Source of the DNA: Micromussa lordhowensis
Lineage: Eukaryota > Cnidaria > Anthozoa > Scleractinia > Lobophylliidae
NCBI GenBank assembly: GCA_964020085.1
Contig: OZ026604.1
Location: 15,866,455 to 15,930,454 of the forward strand
Direction of reading: 5' to 3'
DNA length: 64,000 nucleotides
Part shown: positions 51,709 through 62,645 of the stretch, one piece after another
Layout of the letters: every line of letters starts with the position of its first letter
Numbering within the stretch: the stretch's first letter is position 1
Translations under genes and position numbers: made by a program
Notes under the pieces: generated by a model
What the model was told of the DNA's origin: nothing
The model's database searches: none
The model's input: only the letters and a program-made list of their open reading frames with translations

Positions 51709-52705
51709 ATGGAGGCCAAGCTCGCCAAAATCTACTACAGCCCCCAGGGCTACTGGAAAGGCACCTCTGCCATCAAAAAATTGGCAGAAGCCGCGGACGT
51801 GCCTGAAGATGCCGCCAAGCGGTGGCTCATCAAGCAGGCTCTCTGGCAGATCTATCTCCCCGCGCCGCGATACGTCCCTCGCCCGAAATTTGACGTGGCG
51901 GCGCCCAACTCGGTACACCAGGCGGACCTTCTTTTTCTGCCACATGACAAGCTTCCTCGGGGCAGGAAGGTTTACAAATACACACTGACTGTTGTCGACG
52001 TCGCCAGCCGTTTCAAAGAAGCCGAGCCTCTGACCTCCAAAGACTCTGCCGAGGTCGCGAAGGCTTTCCAGTCGATTTACAGGCGCAGTCCTTTGTCTTG
52101 GCCTCAGATGCTGCAGGTCGACCCTGGCCGCGAGTTTATGGGGGCGGTGACCAAAGAAATGGAAAGCCACAAGACATACATTCGCCGCGGCCGCACTGAA
52201 ATTCACAGAGATCAGGCCATTGTTGAACGTTTCAACCGCACGCTGGCCGAGCGCCTGTTTGGTCATCAGTATGCCGTCGAAATGCTTTTGCCTGAGGGCC
52301 AGCGGTCTACTGCGTGGGTCAAAAGGCTCCCTGATGTTGTCAGGGCGCTCAACAATGAGGTCACCGGCCTCACAGGTAAAAAGCCGGCCGTTGCAATCAA
52401 AGAGAAAGCTGTCGCCTCAAAACCATCAACGAAGTACTCCAGGCCTGTTGGATTGAAAGAAAAAAAAATACCCCCCCTCGTCAACGTTCGGTATCTTTAC
52501 CAACCTGGTGAGCTTGAAGGTGGCACTAAAAGAGCGAAGGGGGGACCCTATCTGGTCTTTGAAAGTCCACCAGATTGAAAGGAATGTGACCAAGCCCGGT
52601 GAGCCTGTTGTCTATTATTTGTCTGACGGGCCTAAGCGCGGCTTTGTTCATGAAGAGCTGTTGGTCGTGCCGCCTAATACACAGCTGCCGCCGCCAGCAA
52701 CCTGA
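51709..52705 (+). pseudogene. Polinton retroviral-type integrase, frameshifted near the C-terminus
   Basis: Starts ATG 51709. An N-terminal helical region is followed by an rve catalytic core: Asp73 in HQADLLFLP, Asp138 in LQVDPGREFMG and Glu173 in AIVERFNRTLAERLFG, with 34 residues between the last two. The frame continues into an SH3-like C-terminal region, but a one-base shift in the G6 run at 52539-52544 sends it to a stop at 52578. The alternative frame (PIWSLKVHQIERN, VYYLSDGPKRGFVHEELL) continues to about 52705. It inserts the element with 5-6 bp duplications. Its 3' end overlaps the end of the convergent polymerase gene by about 30 bp. Confidence 0.85.
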
Positions 52706-55700
52706 TGTGCCTGTACGCCAGCGTGTTGACTCCATCGTTCGCTATCCAGCGCTTTGTATCGAATGGTGAGATCGAGATCTTGTTCATGCACATTCCGTAC
52801 ATCTCGTGACCCTCACTCTGCAAGATTTTCATTTTGTGCATGAACTGTTTCCTCCCGAACAGCGCTTCTTTGTAGTGCTCGTGCGTGATTTCATTCTCGA
52901 TCACATTTTTTTTCACCCCCTTCGCCTTCCTTATGCTGTTTCTGTCTGCTTTACTAATCGAGTACATCTTCGACCTTACTGCCACCACTTCCTCTATCGC
53001 TGTGCCTCCGCACTCGTCTTTCATCTTGCCGAGCACCTTTTTGTTTCTGTCGTCGTAAAGTGGGTGGTCTTTGGGGTAGTTGCTTGTGTCATACATCCAC
53101 AAGTCTTCCTTCATGTCTTTGTAGACGTCTTCCGTCTGGACATTCAAGAGCAGGCTGTCTGTGTCTGTGTAGATCAGCTCGCACTTCGGCCCATATCTTG
53201 CTTTCAGGTGGTTGTGGAAGAAGTCGTACATCAAGATCTTGCTGTTCTCGAGGATTGTCATGCCTGTATACACGGGCTTGTTCAGCACCAGCCGAGTCTT
53301 TCTCATGTGTATGCCGGCCATGTCGTTTCCGAAGACGTTGTACCTGTCGTAAGACGGGCTGGACACCAGCTTGCGGATCTTGTCGGTTTCCCAACTCCTC
53401 ACTATCTTTACGTCGGTGCGGTTCCTCAGGTTTTCCATCATCTTACCGAACACTGAGTTGTTCATCAGCTTGTAGAAGTCCGTCTCGAAGTCTGTCTTTG
53501 CCCGCTTGCGATACTCCGTGTTCATCCTGATGTATGGTTCCATCCAGGGCTCTTGGTTGAACTCCAGCACTCTGTGCACCTTTTTCAGTCGCATTCCCTG
53601 GCGGAGGTAGAACTGCAAGTTCTTGTAATGGACCATGTACTTTTCTTTGTCTTCAAGGGTTAACACAAGCTTCTCCGTGGCTGGCATTGTCAAATCCAAG
53701 TCCGCCATCAGACGTTGCTGGTAACCTGACATCTGCTCGGGGGTTATCACCTTCTTTTCTGGCGCCAGAGGGTAGTCGTTGTGCAAGTCATGCAGGTATG
53801 CCGGGTATTCAATGTCGACTTCCAGCATCCACCCTTTCTTTGAATTCCACTTCATCTTCGTGATCTGCTCTTCCGTGGGCATAACACGCTTCCAGTGGAA
53901 GTTACTTTTTGGTAACGGCAGGCTCATCGCCCAGCCGTAGAGGTTGTTCGCGTCTAGATAGGTGATATAGTTCGTTGGTTCGTTTGGGTTGTATCCTTCG
54001 ACCAGCGGGTTGTTAGCCTTTGCGTACCGCTTGCTGACCATTGAGATACCGCCTCGCATTCCCCGCTCGATGAACAGGTGCATGTCCAGATCTGTCAGCA
54101 GGTCTAGCTCGACGCCTGTCTTTTTCAAGAGCGCGTCCCAGCTCAATCCTGGCGCGCTGTAGTAATGAGCAGGGTCAAGCCCATACTTTTCTTGGCAAAC
54201 TTTTCTAAAGTTCTCGAATACGTCTGCCAACAACAGCACATCTGTTGTCACGTACAGGTCGTGGTAGCCTCCAAGATTTTGGCACTTGAACTTCGCCCAT
54301 ACCTCCTGCGCGTGATGGTACTCCTCATCCGTGATTCCTTTGCCGCAAAGGCTTGAGTAAAACTTCTCTTTCTCTGGAAGTTCTGTTTCTTCGAACCTTT
54401 CAAATGAGTCCATGTACTCGTACGGGTAGATACCCTTCTTCACCAACAGCTTGTTCTCTTACGGGAAGATCTTTTGCAAGATCGGGAACTCATCGCTGCC
54501 CTTCACCAGCTTGTCCAGGCTGCTCAGCAGAAAATTCACGCTGTCGACAAATCTCAGATTCCCCAGTGAGAATGAGATGTATTTTTCTGTGTTCGTTGGG
54601 ATGCATTTTATTTCACCCTGCACCCTCGCCATCGCTTGCATGAGCAAATGCCCATCGTAGCCTTTCAGGTTGTGAAAGAATACTGGAATTGGTGCTGTTT
54701 TTGGATTCATTTTCAGCTTGAAGTTGCAGTCATTATGAGCTGCGCCTCGGTATATTCCTGTCAGGTGGTCGTGGTCTCTCACTGAATCTTTGTAATTTGC
54801 CACAAGCAGCGGGTCTGCGCAGAACAGGCATGTCTCCTGGTTATTTGCGATCCACTGGTCGATTTTATCTTTCGGCTGCTTTTCAGGTTTAGGCAAGTTT
54901 TTCAAAGCGTTGAAGAAGCATCTTCTGTGGCTTTGCCCGCAGTATTTTCCAGAATATGGGTTGTGGACGCCGACCGAGTCTAAGAACAAGTCTTTTAAGA
55001 GGGCCTTGTTGCAGATGTGGCATTCAACCGCCTGGCGGTGATTCTTCCAGTCCTCTGGAGTCATGACCAGCGGCCTGTTTTTTGCCATGTCTTCTCGCAT
55101 TTTTCTTTCATGGTTCTGTAGCCATACAAGAAACATGTACACTGCGTCTTCGCCCCTGTAAGTGTATGGTCCAAAAGTCCGCCCATCGCTCCTCACGACG
55201 ATGTATGAAAAGCCGCATGGCTCGTGCTTCTCTGTTTTCACTGTATAGCTTGAATTCGGGGCTGGTTGACATCCCTCGATCTTTTTCAGCACGCATTCGA
55301 AGTCGGCGTAAACAACATATGGCGACTTCATCTGCTTGTGGTGGTTTGTGAAAGTTATCTTGTTTTCTCCTTCTTTCGGCATCTCCGTTCTTGTTGGAGT
55401 CTTCAGCAGCCCTTTGCCCTCTGGTTTGTGCCTTTCAAGAAGATCTCTCGTTGTGTAGCCATGCAGACAGCGTTCGCAGAAATGTTTAACACCTCCGTAC
55501 CTGCTTTGGTCATGTAAAAGAGCTGTGAGCCTTTTGACATAGCTGTAATGCGTGTTTTCACCTTGTGTCGTTATCATCAGATTGATCGTTTGGGCGTCAA
55601 ATCCTTTTTCAGTGATCCTGTGAACGATGACTCGTTCTTTTTCCCATCCGAACACGTTTATCGCAAGGTTGGGATTCTGCCTCTCCAGCCTGTCTATCTG

Positions 55701-56426
55701 TTTTACAGGTGTGGGAAAATCAATGCCTTCAAAATCTAGGCCGTCTTCTGTCGGGTAGCTTGATGTTCTTATCGGGTTTCTCCCTTTCGGCGCAGGAAAT
55801 AAAGCGGCCCTAATCGCCCATCTGAGGCACTGGTTGTCTCTGTTTTGGATATTGAGTATCGCTTTCTTGTTTTTCAGCTTTGAGGGCAATACCATATACT
55901 TTCCGCCCCGCAGCGGCTCATACCGTGCCACGTTTATATAGGCTTCCAAGATTTCGTCCACTACCCATCCCGATCCTCTTTGAGACCAGGCTTCAATCTC
56001 GCCTTTCACTTCATCAATGAACTGATTTAATAAAAAGTTCAATGTATCAATATTGTGTTCGTTCAAGATTGCTGGCTGCATCCGATTAAAATAATGCTCC
56101 ATAATTCGCACTTCTTCGTCTCGATTCATTGAAAATCTTACAAGAAGCCCGAATTGCATTTTAACGCTCTTCAACTCCTTGACTTCATTTTCGCAGACTT
56201 CGATGAATCTGGGTTTTGTTTTTTGGAAAAATTTCAAGAGGTCTCTGTTCCCCCCTGGAACGCTCATTTTCCACACACGAAGCCATTGATTAAAATCATT
56301 TCTAGCCAGTTGAAAATCAAACCTTCTCAAAGGTCTGATAGGCTTTCTGAGCCCTTCATTAACCTCATTGGGAATCGGTCCGTAAAACATTTCAAGAACA
56401 TCTCTCGAAAAGGTCGCAGCAGCCAT
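52674..56426 (-). pseudogene. Polinton protein-primed DNA polymerase B, one nonsense codon
   Basis: Minus strand from ATG 56426, preceded by CTATATAGAAAGCA. About 1250 codons in one frame, interrupted only by TAA at 54459-54461 (codon 656). The N-terminal region (possible terminal-protein part) includes a Cys-His cluster, FCERCLHGYTTRDLLERH. The exonuclease has YADFECVL (Exo I, near residue 377) and FFHNLKGYDGHLL (Exo II, near 585). The polymerase has TYLDANNLYGWAMS (motif A, near 825), KLMNNSVFGKMMEN (motif B) and YTDTDSLLL (motif C, near 1087). The stop falls between exonuclease and palm, so the polymerase core is not translated in the normal way. It replicates the element from its termini by protein priming. 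Confidence 0.9.
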
Positions 56427-56468
56427 TGCTTTCTATATAGATGTCACATTTCTTCAAAACAAATAATT

Positions 56469-56620
56469 ATTCTGTTACAGGCATACAACCCAAGTTTTAC
56501 CAACACACACATGGATAATAGCGGTTCTGTTCCCGGAGTTCTATCAACCCGCCGGCGAGCTTGCGAGCCGGCGGGGTGTAACAGAACTCCGGTAACAGAA
56601 CCGCTATTATCCATGTGTGT
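56469..56620 (-). repeat. Right terminal inverted repeat of Polinton
   Basis: The reverse complement of the left terminus with few differences. Its outer 116 bp (56505-56620) form the same palindrome, with GCCGGC arms around the centre. Confidence 0.95.
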
Positions 56621-56625
56621 CAAGT
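56620..56625. other. Right target-site duplication of Polinton
   Basis: TCAAGT (or CAAGT) matches 41644-41649. Removing the insert rejoins the gypsy pol frame. Confidence 0.85.
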
Positions 56626-57477
56626 TGCTAACTTCTCCGATAGGCCCATCAGACTGCGGTCAGATTTTCCTGTTGCTGAATTCCACCCCATTAGTAGTGT
56701 GGATGGTCATGTTGTTTCTATGGAAATGGATCCAGATTTTACAAATACCTCCCATCCATCTTGTTCGCTTATTGACAGCTCAGTAGTTAAAGATGAGCAG
56801 CCGATGGAGGACGAAAAGTGGAAATCACTTTTACAAGGTAACCTGGAAGGCCTGTCAGAAGACCAGAGACGACAATTTTCGTCTCTAGTAACGGAATATG
56901 AGGATATCTTTTCGAAGGACAGCTCTGATTTAGGAAAGTCAGGCCTCTTGGAACATGCCATCGACATGGGTGACTGCAAGCCAGTGAAGCAGCCTCCCCG
57001 TCGGGTACCGCCCTACCAGCGAGAGGTTATTGATAAGCAACTAGATGAGCTCCTAGCTACAGGCAGGGTTGAACCGTCTCAAAGTCCATAGAGCAGTCCC
57101 GTAGTGCTTGCGAGAAAACATGATGGGACATATCGTATGTGTATTGACTTTCGTAACTCAACCAGTCTAAAAAGAAGGATGCCATACCCCTGCCTCGGAA
57201 AGATGATTTGTTGGAGGCCTTAGGTGTGGCTCAGTGGGTTTCTAGCCTGGATTTAGCTTCGGGGTACTGGCAAATGCAGGTGAAAGAAGAGGATAGGCCT
57301 AAAACAGCTTTCTCAACTCATCGTGGACAGTTTCAGTGGACAGTGATGCCATTTGGATTGACAAATGGCCCAGCTAGCTTCACCAGATTAATGAATCTTG
57401 CACTCAGTGGTCTCACCTGGACCCACTGTTTAGTGTATTTGGATGATATCATCATTTGGGCTCCTACCTTAATTTGA
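56626..57477 (+). pseudogene. gypsy Pol, reverse transcriptase N-terminal half, broken
   Basis: Resumes the pol frame after the Polinton. It contains PPRRVPPYQREVIDKQLDEL (RT entry), a TAG at 57089-57091, then YRMCIDFRNST in the same frame, a shift near 57200, and LDLASGYWQMQV, MPFGLTNGPASFTRLMN and YLDDIIIWAP, which are the RT palm motifs with the catalytic Asp pair (YLDD). A stop at 57475-57477 precedes the next block. Confidence 0.85.
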
Positions 57478-58321
57478 AGATCACATTCACCGTCTCCGGC
57501 TGGTGTTTGATCGTATAAGGGCTGCTGGTTTGAAACTAAAGCCATCTAAGTGCCGATTTCTTAGAAAGGAAGTTGTCTTTCTAGGACATGTCGTGTCTTC
57601 TGACGGGAACAAGACTGACCCTGAGAAAGTTAAAGCTGTTGAAACAAGGCCAGTGCCACTTAATGTCAAAGAGCTTCAAAGCTTCCTCGGACTTGCTAGC
57701 TATTACAGGAAATTCATCCTTGGGTTTTCCATCATTGCTGAACCTCTGTACCAGCTGTGTAGGAAGACTGTGTCGTTTAGTTGGCAACAGGGACAACAGG
57801 CAGCATTCGAGGAACTGAAAGGCCGTCTGATAAGCGCGCCAGTGCTAGCTTACCCCAATTTCAGTGCTGAGGCAGGGTCTTTCATGCTTGACACTGAAGA
57901 TCACATTCACCGTCTCCGTATCCGGCTGGTGTTTGATCGTATAAGGGCTGCTGGTTTGAAACTAAAGCCATCTAAGTGCCGATTTCTTAGAAAGGAAGTT
58001 GTCTTTCTAGGACATGTCGTGTCTTCTGACGGGATCAAGACTGACCCTGAGAAAGTTAAAGCTGTTGAAACATGGCCAGTGCCACTTAATGTCAAAGAGC
58101 TTCAAAGCTTCCTCAGACTTGCTAGCTATTACAGGAAATTCATCCTTGGGTTTTCCATCATTGCTGAACCTCTGTACCAGCTGTGTAGGAAGACTGTGTC
58201 GTTTAGTTGGCAACAGGGACAACAGGCAGCATTCGAGGAACTGAAAGGCTGTCTGATAAGCGCGCCAGTGCTAGCTTACCCCAATTTCAGTGCTGAGGCA
58301 GGGTCTTTCATGCTTGACACT
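57476..58321 (+). repeat. Frame-preserving tandem duplication within gypsy RT
   Basis: The segment 57476-57895 (420 bp, starting GAAGATCACATTCACCG) is repeated at 57896-58321 with a 6-bp insertion and a few substitutions. The unit encodes the RT thumb/connection (VFLGHVVSSDG, LASYYRKFILGFSIIAEPLY). The reading frame passes through both copies, so it would give a protein with a doubled connection. Confidence 0.9.
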
Positions 58322-59596
58322 GACGCAAGCCAGTACCAGGGAATTGGAGCAGTTCTATCTCAACAGCAGCAGGATGGGACAGAGCGGGTGATTGCTTATG
58401 GTAGTCGCTCCTTGAACGAACATGAAAAGAATTATTGCAACACTCGGTTGGAAATGCTTGCTTTAGTGACGTATGTTGACTACTTCCGGTACTATTTGTT
58501 AGGGCGACGATTCTGTGTACGAACTGACCATTCCTCATTGAGATGGTTGAGGTCCTTTAAAGAGCCTGAAGGGCAGGTGGCTCGTTGGCTTGAACGCCTC
58601 CAAGAGTACGACTTTGAGGTACAACACCGGCCAGGAAAGCAACACAGTAACGCAGACAGCTTGTCTCGACGGCCTAGGCGAAATCATGGAGAATGCCCCT
58701 CATGTGCTCCATCTGCAAAGCCAGAGGTAGCAATGGTCACCAGCAGGCTGCCACATGGTCATAATGACGATGAAAAGGATCTGTGGTCATTCGAGAATGT
58801 GGCACAAGCTCAAAGTGAGGATCCTGATATTGGCCCAGTTGTAGATCAATTGTTGCGGGAATGGAAGAAACCAACCGATGAGGAACTTCGGCCCTTGAGT
58901 CGAGCAACAAGAGAAATCTGGGCGCAATGGGAACTATTGGAGCTACGAGAAGGAGTACTTTATCTGCGGTCACCTGAAAGAGCCCAGTCAGCTAAGAGCA
59001 GGATGGTCTTACCTCAGAAACTTGTTAAAGAATTGCTCATGAAAATTCATGATGGTTTAACAGGTGCCCACTTAGGAAGAATGAAGACCCTGAAGAAGAT
59101 GAAAACTAGGTTTTGGTGACCAGGTTTGACAAAAGAAGTTCATCGGTATTGTAGCAGCTGCCTGACCTGTGCCAAGTGCAAGCCCAGCCCTAGACCAAAG
59201 GCACCCCTGCATCCGATACCATCTGGAAACCCTATGCAAAGAATCCACATTGACATAGTTGGCCCCTTACCAAGGTCTCAAAGGGGAAATCGCTACATTC
59301 TGACTGTACAATGCAGTTTTACAAAGTGGGCGGGGGTGTATGCGATTCCAAATCAACGTGGCACAACTTGTGCAAGGGTGTTGGTAAAGAACTGGATTTG
59401 TCGGTATGGCGTGCCAGACAGCATACACAGCGATCAAGGAAGAAACTTTGAGTCCCAGGTGTTTGAGGAGATGTGCCATTTGTTGAACATCAACAAAACT
59501 TGGTCAACTGCGTATCATCCAGAGGGCAATGGGCAAGTTGAGAATCTGCACAAGCCAGAGTTGACGATGATCCACAGGGCTGGGATGAACAACTAG
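57503..59596 (+). pseudogene. gypsy Pol, RT thumb, RNase H and integrase core, one nonsense codon
   Basis: After the duplicated connection, RNase H is seen in SFMLDTDASQYQGIGAVLSQ, RLEMLALVTYVDYFRYY, RTDHSSLRWL and NADSLSRRP. The integrase begins with an H2C2 finger (HRYCSSCLTCAKC), and its core has HIDIVGPLPRS (Asp), IHSDQGRNFES (Asp) and HPEGNGQVEN (Glu). A TGA at 59117-59119 interrupts the frame in the H2C2 region, where Trp is expected. The frame ends at 59594-59596 through a shift. Confidence 0.9.
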
Positions 59597-59604
59597 ATTA
59601 CTGC

Positions 59605-60651
59605 ATGATGGCCTTCAGAAGTAGTGTCCACTCCTCCACGGAACATACACCATTTGAGCTAATGTTTGGGAGGGAGATGAGGATACCCCTGGATGTAATG
59701 ATGGGCAGTGGGCCCATGGGCAGTGAAGACAGTTACTCTGAATTCGTAGCAGACCTTCAGGGTAGCCTAGAAGCTGCATACCGTGATGTGCGGCAAAACC
59801 TCAAGGTTGCTCAGCGTCGTCAGAAAGATGCATACGACAAGGGAGTGAGACATATGCTGTTTCAACCTGGTGATTTAGTGTTGCGCTACGATCCACAACT
59901 GAAACCAGGTGAAGTAAACAAGTTCCATCGACAGTGGGAGGGACCATATGAGATAGTGGAGCGAGTCACTGATGTTACATACCGGGTGAAGAAGGTCAGG
60001 GGACATTCTAGGAAGTCTCAAGTAGTCCATTTCAACAACTTGCGGTTGTACAAGAGAAGGGAGGAAGGAAGCATGGAGGAAACAGGTGCCAAGGAAGCAG
60101 TGGATGCACCTGTAGGAGGCAACGGAGCTGGTGAACAGGTACAGACAGCATCGGAGGAGGTGGTATCAATGGAACCTGATATAGCTACCAGTGGAACCGA
60201 GGAAGAGGCTGTCTGGGTCGCAGCTAGAAGTGAAGGGTACAATGATGTTGTCGATATGCCAGACGAGAGCGCAAGAGGGGATCCGTCCTACCTCGCTGAA
60301 TCTGCTTCGGACGGAGAAGTTGAACAGGGTGCTGGAAGTGACCACGTGGTAGATAAACCGGCTGCTGAGGGAGGTGGACTGTTAGATGATGCCCAAGGTT
60401 GTTGCAGGAATGGGGAAGAGAACAAAGAACATGAACAGGAGGTCGAAGAGGAGCAGCCGGTTGGTCAGAGCCAAAGACCAGCACGCATAAGAAGACCCCC
60501 AGACCGTTATGGTGAATGGATTCTGAATAGTTTACAGCAGATAACTGACCGCTTAAAGATGTTGGAGGACAAGCAGAGGCAGGACAAGGAGCGGATAAAG
60601 AAACTGAAGCCACTTTTGCTGAAGAAGGCTAGAGCACTGCGAGAACTTTGA
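59605..60651 (+). CDS. gypsy integrase C-terminus with GPY/F module and long acidic/coiled tail
   Basis: The 348-codon frame continues the integrase after a frameshift: STEHTPFELMFGREMRIPLD, then the GPY/F-like WEGPYEIVERVTDVTYRVKK and VVHFNNLRLYKRREE. The remainder (about residues 155-348) is unusually long and Glu/Gly-rich with a basic RPARIRRPPDRYGEW phrase and a terminal coiled coil. It is part of Pol, and not a separate gene. Confidence 0.8.
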   Translation: MMAFRSSVHSSTEHTPFELMFGREMRIPLDVMMGSGPMGSEDSYSEFVADLQGSLEAAYRDVRQNLKVAQRRQKDAYDKGVRHMLFQPGDLVLRYDPQLKPGEVNKFHRQWEGPYEIVERVTDVTYRVKKVRGHSRKSQVVHFNNLRLYKRREEGSMEETGAKEAVDAPVGGNGAGEQVQTASEEVVSMEPDIATSGTEEEAVWVAARSEGYNDVVDMPDESARGDPSYLAESASDGEVEQGAGSDHVVDKPAAEGGGLLDDAQGCCRNGEENKEHEQEVEEEQPVGQSQRPARIRRPPDRYGEWILNSLQQITDRLKMLEDKQRQDKERIKKLKPLLLKKARALREL

Positions 60652-60757
60652 TAGTATTCAAACTGTTTCAGGACTTTGTTAAGAGACTAAATCAACGGAT
60701 TGACTTTATTTTGTTGTAGTACACGGAATGATCGTGAATCTGGAGATTCATTCTTTG

Positions 60758-60772
60758 TAGTAGAGGGGATAG
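60758..60772 (+). other. Polypurine tract
   Basis: The purine-rich AGAGGGGATAG directly precedes the right LTR, as expected for plus-strand priming. Confidence 0.75.
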
Positions 60773-60936
60773 TGTAATGGGACACTTCGTGTATGATACA
60801 TGGTGTAAGAATCGGATAGAAAACACGCGGCAAGAATCGTTTTGAAGAACTTGTTGTATGTCACTCAGCTACGCGATTAAAACAGTTAAAACGACTTCAG
60901 GAATCGTCTATATTTTCCTGTGTGGCGTTTATTACA
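60773..60936 (+). repeat. Right LTR of gypsy element
   Basis: 164 bp, TG...CA, differing from the left LTR at about three positions (ACACGCGGCAAG versus ACACGTGGTAAG; CACTCAGC versus CACTCGGC). Confidence 0.95.
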
Positions 60937-61967
60937 AAGATCTCCATACATAATTAGGCAATTTATTGAAACTGCATTGTGTAAAAATGAGAAGCCTGTG
61001 ATGGTGCACTAATGTAAGCAAATTTAAGCTCGTTTCAAAATCATTTTTGTTTAAAAGCATTCACCTCCATTTTTAATACCACAATAACACTTATGTAAAC
61101 AAAGACAAATAGTACAACACCATTTGATAGCCTCTACCTGCTGTGTCCCACGTGATGAACTTATCCCATTGCTACAAGTGGTAAAATGGATGAAAATCCT
61201 GATTGAAATCATTTCTGTACCCTTTTTAATTACCTGCACAATACTATAATACACATTAATAGAGACATCTCACCAATAGAGTACAATGGATCCCCAACTG
61301 ATTATTTTGGTAATCACACTGATAAGGTCTTAAGTATGTGAAGTCCAATTATCAGATACCAATGAAATACTCTCAATCTCCGTTGGTGTGCCAATGATAA
61401 ATGAATCACTTCTTGCTCTTCCTCACAGGTTATGAAATAAGCTCAATCAACTTAATGAGATGCATTTCACCAATGGTGTACTAATGAACCCTTGCCCAGC
61501 AGGGTACAATCACTCCACTTCTACAATAAAATATTGGATTCTTCCTGCACTGTAAAAGATGAATCACAAAGCCCCCACACACTCTACAGCAAATGGAAAA
61601 AGGAAGTACTCAAGTCCAAATAATAAGATGCCGTTCACAATCCATATAATCAGAGGGACTTTACCAATCCCGGCAATACCAAAGAATAATAACTACACAG
61701 TCCATTAGAACCAATGGACTATCAAAATATGTGGGAACCCAACCAATATTGAAAGGGGGCTTTCGGTCCTACACTTTCAAACCCAAAAAAATGTGTATAC
61801 CGGTATCTGCCACCTGACATTTTGTGTACTTAAAATCGAAATCCCAACTCATACAGTCCTATTACTAAATTGGGCGAAATGTACGCACTTAACTCTGTTA
61901 AACGAACAGAACAGAACATTCCGACTAACCGAAGTGGCATTCCCGGTGTTTTAGAATGACAAATACT
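60937..61967. other. Non-coding AT-rich DNA, no gene seen
   Basis: About 1 kb with short CACCAATGG/ACCAATAG phrases recurring. No ORF or element end was recognised. Confidence 0.4.
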
Positions 61968-62645
61968 TATATGTATATCTTCTTTTCCTTTAGGCTACCG
62001 TACACTCTTTAAGGTCTAGTTACATTTCTCTAAGGCGAACTGAACGAAACGTATGGACAGGCTTAACATTGTATCAGCAAACATGACGAACCTGAGCAAA
62101 ATATTCGGTCTCGCCGAACTAAACATAAGGACGGGCCTTAGTGGGGTTCCCGCTGTAGCATACTTTTAGAACAAGGCATACATGTGTATAATTATCTTCT
62201 TTTCCTTTTGGCTCCCACACACTCTTTATTGTCTAGTTACTGTTCTGTATGGTGAACTGAACGAAACGTACGGCCCGTTAACGCTCAGAGAGCCCGGCCC
62301 GTCCTTAATGATGCAAGCCTGGCGAACTGAACAAGGACGGCCTTAGTGGGGTTCCTGCTGTAGCATACTTTTAGAATGAGGCACACATATGTATATCTTC
62401 TTTTCCTTTCGGCTACCACACACGTACAAACCGTTAACCCTCAGGGAGCCCTGACCTTAATTAGATGCAAGCCTGGCAAACTGAACGAAACGTACGGACC
62501 GTTAATGCTCAGGGTGCCCCGTCCTTAATTAGATGCAAGCCTGGCGAACTGAACGAATCGTGCAGACCGTACAAAAGGTGTTCACGGTTTGTAAATGCTT
62601 TTACGGTCCGTATGGACTGTAAATCAAAATTGCGGACCAAATCAG
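61968..62645 (+). repeat. Degenerate tandem repeats of ~200 bp and ~80 bp
   Basis: The phrase TATATCTTCTTTTCCTTT recurs at about 61976 and 62393, with a TATAATTATC-type variant near 62190. TTAGTGGGGTTCC-GCTGTAGC recurs at about 62138 and 62343. GCGAACTGAACGAAACGTAC and GTCCTTAATTAGATGCAAGC recur four or five times up to 62560. The right end (62570-62645) carries ACGGTCCGTA-like motifs also found in the array at 37.3-38.6 kb. Confidence 0.75.

Larger units (their letters stand above)
41650..56620. mobile_element. Polinton/Maverick (virus-like self-synthesising transposon)
   Basis: A 14.97-kb element bounded by about 152-bp terminal inverted repeats and a 5-6 bp target duplication. It carries the defining gene set: protein-primed family-B DNA polymerase, retroviral-type integrase, packaging ATPase, major (double jelly-roll) and minor (single jelly-roll) capsid proteins, plus about twelve accessory proteins on both strands. 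Genes are tightly packed, with spacers often under 40 bp. Elements of this type are thought able to form virions. This copy has at least three nonsense codons and several frameshifts, so it is probably inactive. Confidence 0.95.
39800..60936 (+). mobile_element. Ty3/gypsy LTR retrotransposon interrupted by a Polinton
   Basis: Order: LTR, primer-binding site, gag, protease, [Polinton], reverse transcriptase, RNase H, integrase, polypurine tract, LTR. That order (RT before integrase) defines Ty3/gypsy. Without the insert it would be about 6.2 kb. The two LTRs differ at about 3 of 164 positions, so the insertion is fairly young. No clear target duplication is visible: the flanks are GGTCT on the left and AAGAT on the right. 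Confidence 0.9.

Noticed and set aside
52806..53530. 216- and 156-codon plus-strand ORFs
   Set aside because: They are antisense shadows of the DNA polymerase B gene.
59605..60613. Separate gene for the long acidic tail after integrase
   Set aside because: It is continuous with the GPY/F part of the integrase frame, with no independent start signal.
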